The notes below the pieces were generated by a model. It saw only the letters and a program-made list of their open reading frames with translations, was not told the DNA's origin and ran no database searches. Position numbers and translations under genes: made by a program. This document shows positions 25,588 through 33,830 of a stretch of 49,738 nucleotides of DNA, in pieces (position 1 is the stretch's first letter; each line of letters begins with the position of its first letter). Source of the stretch: Gallionella sp. (lineage in GTDB: Bacteria; Pseudomonadota; Gammaproteobacteria; Burkholderiales; Gallionellaceae); NCBI GenBank assembly GCA_030652475.1, contig JAUSAO010000050.1, positions 1 through 49,738 of the forward strand, written 5' to 3'.

Positions 25588-26685
25588 ATGATGAGTTTTA
25601 GCGAGATTGATGTACAGAATGCATTGAAAAACCTGACCGACCCGAACACCAAACAGGATTTTGTGAGCGGAAAATCGTTAAAAAACGTCAAGGTCAATGG
25701 CAACGATATCTCACTGGATATCCTGCTGGGTTATCCGGCGAAGAGTGTCTGGGGCGAGATCAAGACGATGGTCGAAGCGCATCTGGCCTCTGTCTTGCCG
25801 GGTGTGGGTAAAGTCAGCGCCAATGTGTCCAGCAAAGTGGTGCCGCATGCGGTGCAGCGCGGTGTGAAGCTGGTAGAGGGCGTGAAAAATATTATCGCCG
25901 TGGCGAGCGGCAAGGGCGGCGTAGGCAAGAGTACGACTGCTGTGAACCTGGCGCTGGCACTGGCAGCCGAAGGCGCGCGAGTCGGTGTGCTGGATGCGGA
26001 TATCTACGGACCGTCGCAACCGACCATGCTGGGCATTTCCGGTCAACCCAATTCAGCGGACGGAAACATGCTGGAACCGATGAGCAATCATGGCATTCAG
26101 GCCATGTCTATCGGCTTCCTGATCGATGGCGAGGACACCCCCATGGTATGGCGCGGTCCCATGGTCACGCAGGCGCTGGATCAGTTGCTGCATCAGACCA
26201 AGTGGGACAACCTCGACTATCTGGTGGTGGATTTGCCTCCCGGTACCGGTGATATCCAGTTGACGCTCGCGCAAAAAGTGCCGGTTACGGGCGCGGTGAT
26301 CGTTACCACGCCGCAGGACATCGCACTGCTGGATGCGCGTAAGGGACTGAAGATGTTTGAAAAAGTGGGCATTAAAATCGTCGGTATCGTCGAAAATATG
26401 AGCACGCATATCTGCAGCCAGTGTGGACATGAAGAGCATATCTTCGGTGCAGGCGGTGGCGAGAAAATGTGCGCAGATTACAACACCGAGTTTCTCGGCG
26501 GATTGCCGCTGGACATCCGCATACGCGAACAGGCCGACTCCGGCATGCCGACCGTGGTGGCTGACCCGGACGGTAATATTGCCAAGGTCTACAAGCAGAT
26601 TGCCCGACGCATCGCGGTCAAGGTGGCGGAGATGGCGCAGGATCACAGCGCAGCCTTCCCCAAAATCGTGGTTCAAAACACCTGA
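25588..26685 (+). CDS. apbC: Iron-sulfur cluster carrier ApbC/Mrp
   Basis: A 365-aa P-loop ATPase (Mrp/NBP35 family) that carries 4Fe-4S clusters to target proteins. An N-terminal MIP18-like domain (about residues 1-90) is followed by the deviant Walker A GKGGVGKSTTAVNLA. A CxxC (HICSQCGHEEHIF) in the C-terminal half binds the cluster at the dimer interface. Two adjacent ATGs exist; the second (25591) has the better spacing from AGGAG. Target enzymes probably include the many Fe-S proteins of the dsr region. Confidence 0.95.
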   Translation: MMSFSEIDVQNALKNLTDPNTKQDFVSGKSLKNVKVNGNDISLDILLGYPAKSVWGEIKTMVEAHLASVLPGVGKVSANVSSKVVPHAVQRGVKLVEGVKNIIAVASGKGGVGKSTTAVNLALALAAEGARVGVLDADIYGPSQPTMLGISGQPNSADGNMLEPMSNHGIQAMSIGFLIDGEDTPMVWRGPMVTQALDQLLHQTKWDNLDYLVVDLPPGTGDIQLTLAQKVPVTGAVIVTTPQDIALLDARKGLKMFEKVGIKIVGIVENMSTHICSQCGHEEHIFGAGGGEKMCADYNTEFLGGLPLDIRIREQADSGMPTVVADPDGNIAKVYKQIARRIAVKVAEMAQDHSAAFPKIVVQNT

Positions 26686-26771
26686 ACGTGCCGGATGGGC
26701 GGCGATTCCAGTCGCCCGCCCGGGCCTGCGGGAGCCTTCCTTAATCCCCAATTATCCATTGGGAAATTCTT

Positions 26772-26917
26772 CCCCCATCCCCACCCCTGATGAAACTACT
26801 GATAAAACCACTCAATTCTGGCTAAGGGCGAAAGCCCAAACCATCATTGATAGCCATTCGACTAAGGCATCAAAGAACGATGCCCAAGTCGCTGGTTATC
26901 CCCTTGAAGGGGAGGGG
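26772..26917. repeat. Dispersed repeat, copy A (inverted relative to 36754-36898)
   Basis: About 145 bases that match, on the opposite strand, the segment at 36754-36898 with only scattered differences. The core includes CTAAGGGCGAAAGCCC and ends in CCCCTTGAAGGGGAGGG. It contains no coding capacity that I can support. It lies in the 600-base gap between apbC and the sensor kinase. Confidence 0.85.
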
Positions 26918-26935
26918 AAAAGGCAGGTACAGTGG

Positions 26936-27105
26936 CATACTCTCCCCCCTTCAAGGGGGGAGTTGGAGGGGGTTCTCAACAGAGGGTGGGTCACGCCATC
27001 GCATACTCTCCCCCCTTCAAGGGGGAAGTTGGAGGGGGACGGTCAGATGACGCAAAACTGCATCATTCATACTCTCCCCCCTTCAAGGGGGGAGTTGGAG
27101 GGGGG
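26936..27105. repeat. Three tandem copies of a CCCCCCTTCAAGGGGGG palindromic repeat
   Basis: Copies at about 26936-26972, 27002-27039 and 27068-27105 share CATACTCTCCCCCCTTCAAG followed by a GGAG(T)TGGAGGGGG tail. The period is roughly 66 bases. Each unit can fold as a G/C-rich hairpin. The same palindrome core recurs at 36.7-37.5 kb and near 45.35 kb. The remaining bases up to 27286 hold no recognised feature. Confidence 0.85.
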
Positions 27106-27286
27106 ATGGGTTAAATTCAGCTAATGAACAATCCGGGTTAATCTCTTCCCTATCGAGACGTTCCACTGACCGCGAAAGCCTTAATTGGAGTATATTTGCC
27201 GGCAACTGAGCTTTATGCAGGCTGGAGATGCAGATTGACTCCCTTTTTAGACTGAAACAGCTTTCCGCTAGGGCAATGGAGCGCGC

Positions 27287-28921
27287 ATGAGCAATAAAAA
27301 TCCGGGTGAAGTCGAGCGACGCAAGAGCGTTGATTTGCGCGCGGCCGTTGAAAACAGCCTCGCCCAGGGTAGGACAGAAACAGCGTTGCCGATGCGTCCG
27401 GCTGAAGAGCTTTTGCATATACTGCAAGTGCATCAGATCGAACTGGAAATGCAGAACGAAAACCTGCGCCAGACCCAGCTGGCACTGGAAGAATCCCGCG
27501 ACCGCTACAGGGATCTCTATGACTTCGCTCCGGTTGCTTATCTCACCCTCGACGACCAAGGCATGATTTCCGAGATCAACCTCACTGGCGCCAGACTGCT
27601 CGGGGTCGAACGCCAGAAGCTGATCAAATGCCGATTTACGCAGCTCATCGAGGACGAAGACCGCGAGCACTGGAGCAGTAGCTTTCAGGGCTTGCTGAGT
27701 CACATGGGCTGTCGTAGCGACGAGGTGAGGCTGCGGCGCGGCGATGGCTCGACTTTTTTGGCGCAGATGGAATGTATCTGCCTGAAGGAAGCAAACGGCG
27801 TCGGAAGTGTGCGCACGGTGCTGACCGACATTACGGAACGCAAACGGGCAGATGAGAGGCTGCAAGCATCCGAGGAAAAATTCCGTGCTATTTTTGATGG
27901 GACGCTGGATGGCATCGTGCTGGTTGATGACAGCGGCATGATAGTCGATTTCAACCACGTATTCGTGCAGCAAAGCGGCCTGTCACCCGAACGCCTGATG
28001 CAAACCCGGATATGGGAATTGCGTCCTGTCGACCAGTTTGAACTGGCGAAAGCCCGTTTTTTCAGCGTGCTGGAAACGGGGCAGGGCGGTGTGGCTAGCG
28101 TGAAATACAAGAAGCCGGACGGCGGCGTGATCAATATCGAATTTCGCTCGACCCCGATACGAATAGGCAATAAACGCTATTTGCAAGGCCTTGTGCGCGA
28201 CATTACCCTGCACAAAGCAAGAGAACTCGAACTTTATAGTTACCAGCAGCTGCTGCGCGACATGGCAACTAAAAGTTCGTCATCGCGCGAAGCGGAGAGC
28301 AAGCGTATCGCACGCGAAGTGCATGATGAACTGGGCCAGCTCTTGACGGCATTACGCATGGATATTTCCTTATTGCGCATCGAGTTTGGCGAGCGCGACC
28401 CGTTGCTGAAGGCCAAGATACAGGACATGCTGGTGCTGGTAGATAAATCCATTAAAGGGGTGCGCGATGTGACCGCCAATTTGCGTCCGGCGGCGCTGAA
28501 TATGGGGATCGTTCCCGCCATTGCGTGGCTATGCGACGAATTCCCCGATCGTACTAACACGGCCTGTACGCTACGCGTCATCAATGACCCGGTTGGCCTG
28601 GATGATGCGCGCACCGTGGCACTATTTCGCATCGTGCAGGAATCGTTGACTAATGTCGCGCGCCACGCTCAGGCATCGCGTGTTGAAATTACCGTCGAGC
28701 GGAGCGGTGGTGATGTCGTCCTGAAGATACATGATGACGGCAAGGGCTTCGATCCTGCCGCCAGGCCGGAAAACCAATCTTTTGGCTTGATGGGTATGCG
28801 CGAACGCGCCATTGCATTGGGTGGCAAGGTTATAATCGACAGCGCACCCTCAGAAGGGACGATTGTTTCCGTCCACATTCCAATATTTCATGCTTGTCCG
28901 GGGAGAAGAGCTGATGATTAG
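27287..28921 (+). CDS. PAS-domain sensor histidine kinase (NarX/LytS-like)
   Basis: A 544-aa cytoplasmic kinase with no membrane segments. Order: coiled-coil N-terminus, two PAS domains (about residues 70-180 and 195-310), then a HisKA_3 dimerisation domain with the phospho-acceptor His in IAREVHDELGQLL. A C-terminal HATPase_c domain has the N-box region FRIVQESLTNVARHA and the G-box DDGKGFDP. The response-regulator gene overlaps its 3' end by 8 bases, so they form a pair. A soluble PAS kinase suggests redox, oxygen or metabolite sensing; the cue is not known. Confidence 0.93.
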   Translation: MSNKNPGEVERRKSVDLRAAVENSLAQGRTETALPMRPAEELLHILQVHQIELEMQNENLRQTQLALEESRDRYRDLYDFAPVAYLTLDDQGMISEINLTGARLLGVERQKLIKCRFTQLIEDEDREHWSSSFQGLLSHMGCRSDEVRLRRGDGSTFLAQMECICLKEANGVGSVRTVLTDITERKRADERLQASEEKFRAIFDGTLDGIVLVDDSGMIVDFNHVFVQQSGLSPERLMQTRIWELRPVDQFELAKARFFSVLETGQGGVASVKYKKPDGGVINIEFRSTPIRIGNKRYLQGLVRDITLHKARELELYSYQQLLRDMATKSSSSREAESKRIAREVHDELGQLLTALRMDISLLRIEFGERDPLLKAKIQDMLVLVDKSIKGVRDVTANLRPAALNMGIVPAIAWLCDEFPDRTNTACTLRVINDPVGLDDARTVALFRIVQESLTNVARHAQASRVEITVERSGGDVVLKIHDDGKGFDPAARPENQSFGLMGMRERAIALGGKVIIDSAPSEGTIVSVHIPIFHACPGRRADD

Positions 28922-29552
28922 TCTGTTAATTGCCGACGACCATGCCATTGTGCGCGAGGGCATCAGGAAAATTCTTGCGTTGACGGTTGATATCAAGGTG
29001 GCGGCCGATGCGGTTGATGGCGCCGGTGTGCTGCAACAACTGCACAGTCCGGTCGTTTTTGATATGGTGCTGCTGGATCTGAGCATGCCGGGGGTCAGTG
29101 GCACAGACTTGATCGGGCGCATCAAGGCGTGTCGTGCGACCTTGCCCATTCTTGTTTTCAGCATGCACAACGAACCGCAGATCGCGTCTCGCGTGATCAA
29201 GGCCGGGGCTGCCGGCTTTATTTCCAAGGATAGTGATCCGGAAATCCTGCTGGAAGCCATACGCCGTGTGGCTGCCGGCGGCAAGTATATCGACCCGGTT
29301 CTGGCCGAACAACTGGCATTTGACACTTTGCTGCCGGAGCAACGTGCGCCTCACGCCCTGCTTTCCGACCGGGAATTTGAAGTTTTTAGCCTGCTGGTTG
29401 CCGGAAAACGGGTCAATGAAATCGCCGAGCGACTTATTATCAGCAACAAGACGGTGAGTACCCACAAGCTGCACCTGATGGAAAAAATGAAGCTGGCTAG
29501 CACGGCGGAGCTGGTGCGCTATGCGGTCGAGCATAAATTATTTCAGGATTGA
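28914..29552 (+). CDS. NarL/FixJ-family response regulator
   Basis: A 212-aa regulator. The receiver domain has the acidic pocket in IADDHAIVREG and the phospho-acceptor Asp in VLLDLSMPG. The C-terminal LuxR-type HTH is SDREFEVFSLLVAGKRVNE...NKTVSTHK. The ATG at 28914 gives an 8-base overlap with the kinase gene. The longer frame from 28863 lies inside the kinase and is rejected. The operon target is not known; neighbouring genes include the copper-resistance operon. Confidence 0.93.
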   Translation: MISLLIADDHAIVREGIRKILALTVDIKVAADAVDGAGVLQQLHSPVVFDMVLLDLSMPGVSGTDLIGRIKACRATLPILVFSMHNEPQIASRVIKAGAAGFISKDSDPEILLEAIRRVAAGGKYIDPVLAEQLAFDTLLPEQRAPHALLSDREFEVFSLLVAGKRVNEIAERLIISNKTVSTHKLHLMEKMKLASTAELVRYAVEHKLFQD

Positions 29553-29596
29553 TCGTTTTTGTCAGCATAAGCATCTATTAGGCGCAACAATGCTGC

Positions 29597-29735
29597 CTAG
29601 GGAGATGCTGATTTATTCACCAAAACTGTCATTGCGAGCGTAGCGTGGCAATCCAGAATGTTGATTATCAAAGGAATTCTGGATTTCCACGTCGCTACGC
29701 TCCTCGCAAAGACGATTTAATCAGCGTTTCCCTAG
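29597..29735. mobile_element. MITE-like palindromic element, copy 1
   Basis: A 139-base element beginning CTAGGGAGATGCTGATTTA and ending TAATCAGCGTTTCCCTAG, so its ends are inverted repeats with CTAG at each tip. The interior is a long hairpin (GCGAGCGTAGCGTGGCAATC pairing with the corresponding segment downstream). It has no open reading frame. A near-identical 139-base copy is at 47258-47396, with about five mismatches. Confidence 0.85.
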
Positions 29736-29903
29736 TTCAAGTGGATGAACTACCTTAGTCGCCGTCCACTAGCATAGCTACGCGGCTACCAGCGGTTGCG
29801 AACATCCCTCATCCCTCATCTTGCACTAGGGAAATTCCTACATGATATAGGTATTGCTGAAAAATAAATCAGCATCTCCTTATGGTGACGACCGAATCGA
29901 TCT
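29736..29903. other. Non-coding tail after MITE copy 1 with a second terminal repeat
   Basis: No gene is seen. ATAAATCAGCATCTCC at 29864-29879 is a perfect inverted copy of the 16 bases at 29601-29616 in the MITE, and ACTAGGGAAATT occurs at 29825-29836. This suggests a larger or nested element of about 280 bases whose outer end is here. Confidence 0.5.
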
Positions 29904-30210
29904 GTGCATAATCAGCGCGCCTTCAGGGAATTGGAAGATGCCCGCAATCGCTTGAATGCGTATTTCGGGCGACTCTCTGCAAGAGGGCATGCTCACCATT
30001 CAGGGTGAACGCAAGCGGGAAAAAGAGGAAAAAAACAAGAGGTTTCACCGGATTGAACGCGCTTACGGCAGTTTTGTGCGCCGTTTCAGGGTGCCGGATA
30101 ATGTCGATGAAGCGAGCGTAACAGCGGAGTTCAAGGATGGCATGCTCAGTGTCACACTGCCCAAATCCAAAAAGGCAGAGAGCAAATCCGTCAATGTGAA
30201 CATCGCCTAG
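29904..30210 (+). pseudogene. Decayed small heat-shock protein (Hsp20) gene
   Basis: The 3' part (29956-30210) reads as the C-terminal half of an alpha-crystallin domain (GMLTIQGERKREKEEKNKRF, VTAEFKDGMLSVTLPKSKKA). Just upstream, in another frame, FRELEDARNRLNAYFGR is the typical N-terminal segment of Hsp20 proteins. The roughly 60-residue central stretch is missing and the frames do not match. The gene has therefore lost its middle and is probably non-functional, unless the 84-aa C-terminal piece is still made from ATG 29956. Confidence 0.75.
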
Positions 30211-30313
30211 GGTCTGCCTTGTCCCTTTCTTCTTTCATCGGGGGGTGGAAGAAGAGGGGGCCACAAGGCGGCAACAAGTAGCAGGATTTTTTTAATGGCA
30301 AGGAGAGAGACAC

Positions 30314-30517
30314 ATGGCAACAGGTACAGTTAAATGGTTCAACGACGAAAAAGGCTTTGGTTTTATCGCTCCCGACGATGGGGGAGATGACTTGTTCGCA
30401 CATTTCTCCGCGATCAATATAAATGGTTTCAAGTCCCTCAAGGAAGGACAAAAAATCAGTTTCGAAGTGGCACAAGGTCCCAAGGGAAGACAAGCTGCCA
30501 ACATTCAGGTAGCCTGA
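30314..30517 (+). CDS. Cold-shock domain protein CspA family
   Basis: A 67-aa cold-shock protein with the RNA-binding motifs KGFGFI and DLFAHFSAI. Such proteins bind single-stranded RNA or DNA and act as RNA chaperones. It has an AAGGAGAGAGACAC ribosome-binding region. About 100 bases separate it from the decayed hsp20 gene. The 3' end is 21 bases before the next open frame. Confidence 0.95.
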   Translation: MATGTVKWFNDEKGFGFIAPDDGGDDLFAHFSAININGFKSLKEGQKISFEVAQGPKGRQAANIQVA

Positions 30518-30538
30518 CGGATTGTTCATCACGCGACA

Positions 30539-32800
30539 ATGGCAGTCGCATCTTCGACGAGGGTCAATGCGGCTGCCAACTCATCCAGGAGGATGGACAG
30601 CGTATCTTCATTGCCGACTTTAAAATCACACAACTATTTTTATGGATTCTTTCGTCATTCAGCGCCTGGAAATAAGCAGAAATATTTCAGATGGCCGCAT
30701 GACTCAAATCTCGCCAGCGAGGACAGTCACATCCCCGATCTCACTCACGTCATCAAGAACGAAGAAAAGGTGAGGTCGACGAGGAATAAACACAGTATTC
30801 GGCGACAAGTCTTCTATCTGACCTTTATTCCGATGCTGGCCATGACAGTCAGCCTGGAAGCTTTTTTCCTGCACACCCGTTTCTCTGATCTGGACAACGA
30901 TTTGTTGGAACGCGGCAAACTTATTGCTCACCAGTTGGCTTCCAGTAGTGAATATGGTGTGTTTTCAAATAACACGCCGTTTCTGCAGAACATAGCCCAT
31001 GGTGTTTTGCAACAACCCGATGTGCGTGGCGTGGTTATTCTGAATGCCGCTTCCGAACCCCTGATAGCGGTTGGCGGACTTTTCGATGCCTATGCAAATA
31101 CCAGTGTCGAAGCAAGCGACTTCATTAAAAAAAACCAATTCAATCGCTTGCGTGAGGTTAACAGCTTGGCTGATTCGCTGACCACGATACGTCACAACAG
31201 TAAAGGCTTGTGGATTTTTCAACCCATCCTTCCGGCGCAAGTCGTATTGAATGACTTGGATGTCCATCCGGCCGTGCGGCATGTGGGTTCGGCCATCGTG
31301 GAAATGAGCAATGCGCGCGTACTGGAAATCAAGAACAGGACGCTGACCTATACCATTCTGGCAACCTTGCTGTTTTTTTCCGGTGCGCTATACCTGATAC
31401 ACCTTGCCGGTCGCCGCATCACCAACCCTATCCGCAAGCTGAGTGAGGCGATACAGACGATAGGCGAGGGCAATCTTGAAACGCGCGTTTCCGTGTCTAC
31501 GCGTATCAGGGAGCTGAATACTCTGGCGCGCGGCATCAATAACATGGCGGAGCAACTGCTGCAGGATCGCATGTTGTTGCAGTGTCGGGTGGATGAGGCT
31601 ACTTCTGAATTACGCGAAAAAAAGGAGGGGGCGGAACGCGCCAATCATGACAAGAGCCGCTTCCTGGCGGCGGCCAGTCACGATATGCGCCAACCCATAC
31701 ATGCTCTGGGTTTGTATCTTGCCGAGCTGCGGCGCAAAATTTCCGGTACGGAGCAGCAGCGCCTGATCGGACAAGTAGAGCATTCTGTCGATGCAATTTC
31801 GGCACTGATAAATTCCTTGCTTGATATTTCCAAGCTGGATGCGGGTGTGGTCGTGCCGCAGAAACAGACCTGTGACCTGTCTGCGCTGCTGGAACCGCTT
31901 GCGGCGGATTTTAAAATGTTGGCGCATATCAAGAATATCCGCTTGCTGGTTCGCCCGTTTCAGGGGTATGCCATCAGCGATCCCGTCCTGCTGGAGCGCA
32001 TCTTGATGAATCTGCTTAGCAATGCAATATGTTATACCCCGCCGGGCGGCACAGTACTGATTGCCTGCAGGAAGCGTGGCAATCAGTTGCGCATCGAAGT
32101 GCGAGACAATGGCATAGGTATTGCCCAGGCCGACCAGGCTATTATTTTCCGTGAATTCTTTCAGTTGTCTCAGCCGCAGCCGGATACGCAAAATGGAGCC
32201 GGACTGGGATTGGCCATCGTTGACCGATTGGTCAAGTTGCTGGGGCATCACATCGCGTTACGCTCGGCACCCGGAAAGGGTTCACTGTTTGCACTGGAGC
32301 TTGTCGCAGCACCCAAGCCTGTTGCGTATGCCGCAATACCGGATTTTTCTGTATCACCCGTGTCAGAACCCTATAGCGAAGTCGTGTCGTTGGCAGGGAA
32401 AAAATTGCTGATCGTGGATGACGATGAGCTGGTGCTGGATAGCACGGCGATGCTACTCACCTCCTGGGGGTGTGTGGTGTCAGTCGCAGCTACACCCGAA
32501 GTCGTGCAAAGTCTGCTTGCTGAAGGGGCCGTTTGGGATTTTCTTATCAGCGACTATCGCCTGGGTGATGACGTGACCGGACTTGATGTTATTGCCATGG
32601 TGCGTCAGCACACGGGCAGGCCGACACCGTGTATGCTGATCAGCGGCGATACCTGTCCGGCCATTATGAAATTGGCAGATTCCGCCGGATATGCCTTGCT
32701 GCACAAGCCGGTCAAACCCGCAAAGCTGAGGTCCCTGATGCAGTACTTGCTGAAGAAAAGTCCTGCAGATGAAACTCAGCCTGCCACAGTTCACGATTGA
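30539..32800 (+). CDS. Hybrid sensor histidine kinase/response regulator
   Basis: A membrane-bound hybrid kinase. Order: a poorly conserved N-terminus, membrane segment near FYLTFIPMLAMTVSLEAFFL, a periplasmic sensor of about 150 residues, second membrane segment near ILATLLFFSGALYLIHLAG, HAMP, HisKA with SHDMRQPIHALGL, HATPase_c with the N-box RILMNLLSNAI and GAGLGLAIV, and a C-terminal receiver with Asp in LISDYRLGDD. The start is uncertain: the open frame begins at 30539 without a good ribosome-binding site, and a start at 30593 or later is possible because the first 75 residues look non-conserved. It lies just upstream of the copper genes, and a metal or membrane-stress cue is a possible input (inference). 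Confidence 0.9.
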   Translation: MAVASSTRVNAAANSSRRMDSVSSLPTLKSHNYFYGFFRHSAPGNKQKYFRWPHDSNLASEDSHIPDLTHVIKNEEKVRSTRNKHSIRRQVFYLTFIPMLAMTVSLEAFFLHTRFSDLDNDLLERGKLIAHQLASSSEYGVFSNNTPFLQNIAHGVLQQPDVRGVVILNAASEPLIAVGGLFDAYANTSVEASDFIKKNQFNRLREVNSLADSLTTIRHNSKGLWIFQPILPAQVVLNDLDVHPAVRHVGSAIVEMSNARVLEIKNRTLTYTILATLLFFSGALYLIHLAGRRITNPIRKLSEAIQTIGEGNLETRVSVSTRIRELNTLARGINNMAEQLLQDRMLLQCRVDEATSELREKKEGAERANHDKSRFLAAASHDMRQPIHALGLYLAELRRKISGTEQQRLIGQVEHSVDAISALINSLLDISKLDAGVVVPQKQTCDLSALLEPLAADFKMLAHIKNIRLLVRPFQGYAISDPVLLERILMNLLSNAICYTPPGGTVLIACRKRGNQLRIEVRDNGIGIAQADQAIIFREFFQLSQPQPDTQNGAGLGLAIVDRLVKLLGHHIALRSAPGKGSLFALELVAAPKPVAYAAIPDFSVSPVSEPYSEVVSLAGKKLLIVDDDELVLDSTAMLLTSWGCVVSVAATPEVVQSLLAEGAVWDFLISDYRLGDDVTGLDVIAMVRQHTGRPTPCMLISGDTCPAIMKLADSAGYALLHKPVKPAKLRSLMQYLLKKSPADETQPATVHD

Positions 32801-32831
32801 CAGATGACCCGGATTATGGAAAGCTGCGCAC

Positions 32832-33212
32832 ATGTTATCAGCCACCCGAAAATTTATTGCAGTCCTGTTAGCCGTCTGGCTGCCGCTGTTCAGCGGCGGG
32901 GTGCTGGCGGAATCGCTGTCCATGCAGTTGCAGCGCGGTTCGTGCCATGAAGCTGCGCAGAATGCAGTAGCGGACGAGCACACGCATCACCAGCTTGCGC
33001 CTGCTGCCGTTCAGGATCAATCGACTGATCAGCATGGATCTTCCTGCAACGCCTGCGGTGTCTGCCATCTGGCTTGCAGCGGCTATCTGGCCGGGTCGAA
33101 TTTGTCTGGCCTGGCGGTACAGCAGGCCGCTATTTTGGTCGTTTCGTATTTGTTGTCGTTTCATTCCATCACCAGCATTCCGCTGCTTCCTCCCCCTCTC
33201 GCCCGCGCCTGA
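32832..33212 (+). CDS. DUF2946-like exported protein
   Basis: A 126-aa protein with a signal peptide (about residues 1-26), a His-rich middle (DEHTHHQLAP), a cysteine cluster SCNACGVCHLACSGYL, and a hydrophobic segment near the C-terminus. This pattern fits DUF2946/CzcI-like proteins often placed beside heavy-metal efflux genes. It probably contacts metal ions in the periplasm. The next 218 bases before the CusF gene hold an AT-rich stretch (around 33395-33415) that may be the promoter of the cus operon. Confidence 0.7.
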   Translation: MLSATRKFIAVLLAVWLPLFSGGVLAESLSMQLQRGSCHEAAQNAVADEHTHHQLAPAAVQDQSTDQHGSSCNACGVCHLACSGYLAGSNLSGLAVQQAAILVVSYLLSFHSITSIPLLPPPLARA

Positions 33213-33430
33213 CGCGGGATTACTACGTCTGTCGGTTTTGTAAACTGACCTTCAATCTCGTTCAGTACTGTTTTCCGGCCTGATTGCGCCTGCAAAATGA
33301 GCACCGCCCATTCGCTATAGCAAATCGCAATCAATGCTGATCGCCGTTCATAATTTGCGGCTATCTTACTGTTTTGCGTAGCGTGTGTAATTATTAAATA
33401 CGATATAAAACATATAGTTGGAGAAAAGTC

Positions 33431-33772
33431 ATGCTACATATTATTACGAGCAGTTTATTTCTTGTCATGCTGGCCAGCACGAATGCCGGCGCAGCGGAGC
33501 ATCAACACATGAGCCACGAAGCGATGCAAACGGCTGATGTTGTGAAAACGATGCAATGGACAGATGGCGAGGTGAAAAGAGTGGATCACAAAAAAGGCAA
33601 AGTCACGCTGCACCACGCCGAGATCGTGGACGTTATGCCCGCCATGACCATGGCGTACCGCCTTAAAGACACAGCAGCGCTGAAATCCCTGCATGCGGGT
33701 GACAAGGTGAGCTTTGTGCTTGAAAAGCAGGATGACGCCTACCTTGTGACCCATATCAGGCTGGTCAAGTAA
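33431..33772 (+). CDS. CusF-like periplasmic copper chaperone
   Basis: A 113-aa exported protein (signal about residues 1-22) with a CusF fold: VTLHHAEIVDV then MPAMTM. E. coli CusF binds Cu(I)/Ag(I) with His, two Met and a capping Trp. Here the His and Met residues are present, but the position of the Trp is Met (VDVMPAMTM). It has a GGAGAAAAG ribosome-binding site. It is the first gene of the cus operon and would hand copper to the CusCBA pump. Confidence 0.85.
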   Translation: MLHIITSSLFLVMLASTNAGAAEHQHMSHEAMQTADVVKTMQWTDGEVKRVDHKKGKVTLHHAEIVDVMPAMTMAYRLKDTAALKSLHAGDKVSFVLEKQDDAYLVTHIRLVK

Positions 33773-33830
33773 AAAACGGGCTCGGGAGGCGGGATATGTT
33801 CACCTCATCCCGGGCTGATAAGGAAAAATA

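Noticed and set aside
26700..26745. Terminator hairpin after apbC
   Set aside because: GGGCGGCGA pairs with TCGCCCGCCC only with a bulge and no T-run follows.
26936..27105. Possible CRISPR array
   Set aside because: The repeats are palindromic, only three, with spacers of about 30 bases that are partly similar and G/C tracts at the edges; no leader or cas1/cas2. The Cas6-like gene is 20 kb away and unrelated in position.
26423..27124. Long open frame over the 3' end of apbC and the repeats
   Set aside because: It is a shadow of apbC in another frame and continues only because the repeats lack stops; the encoded sequence is repetitive and has no family likeness.
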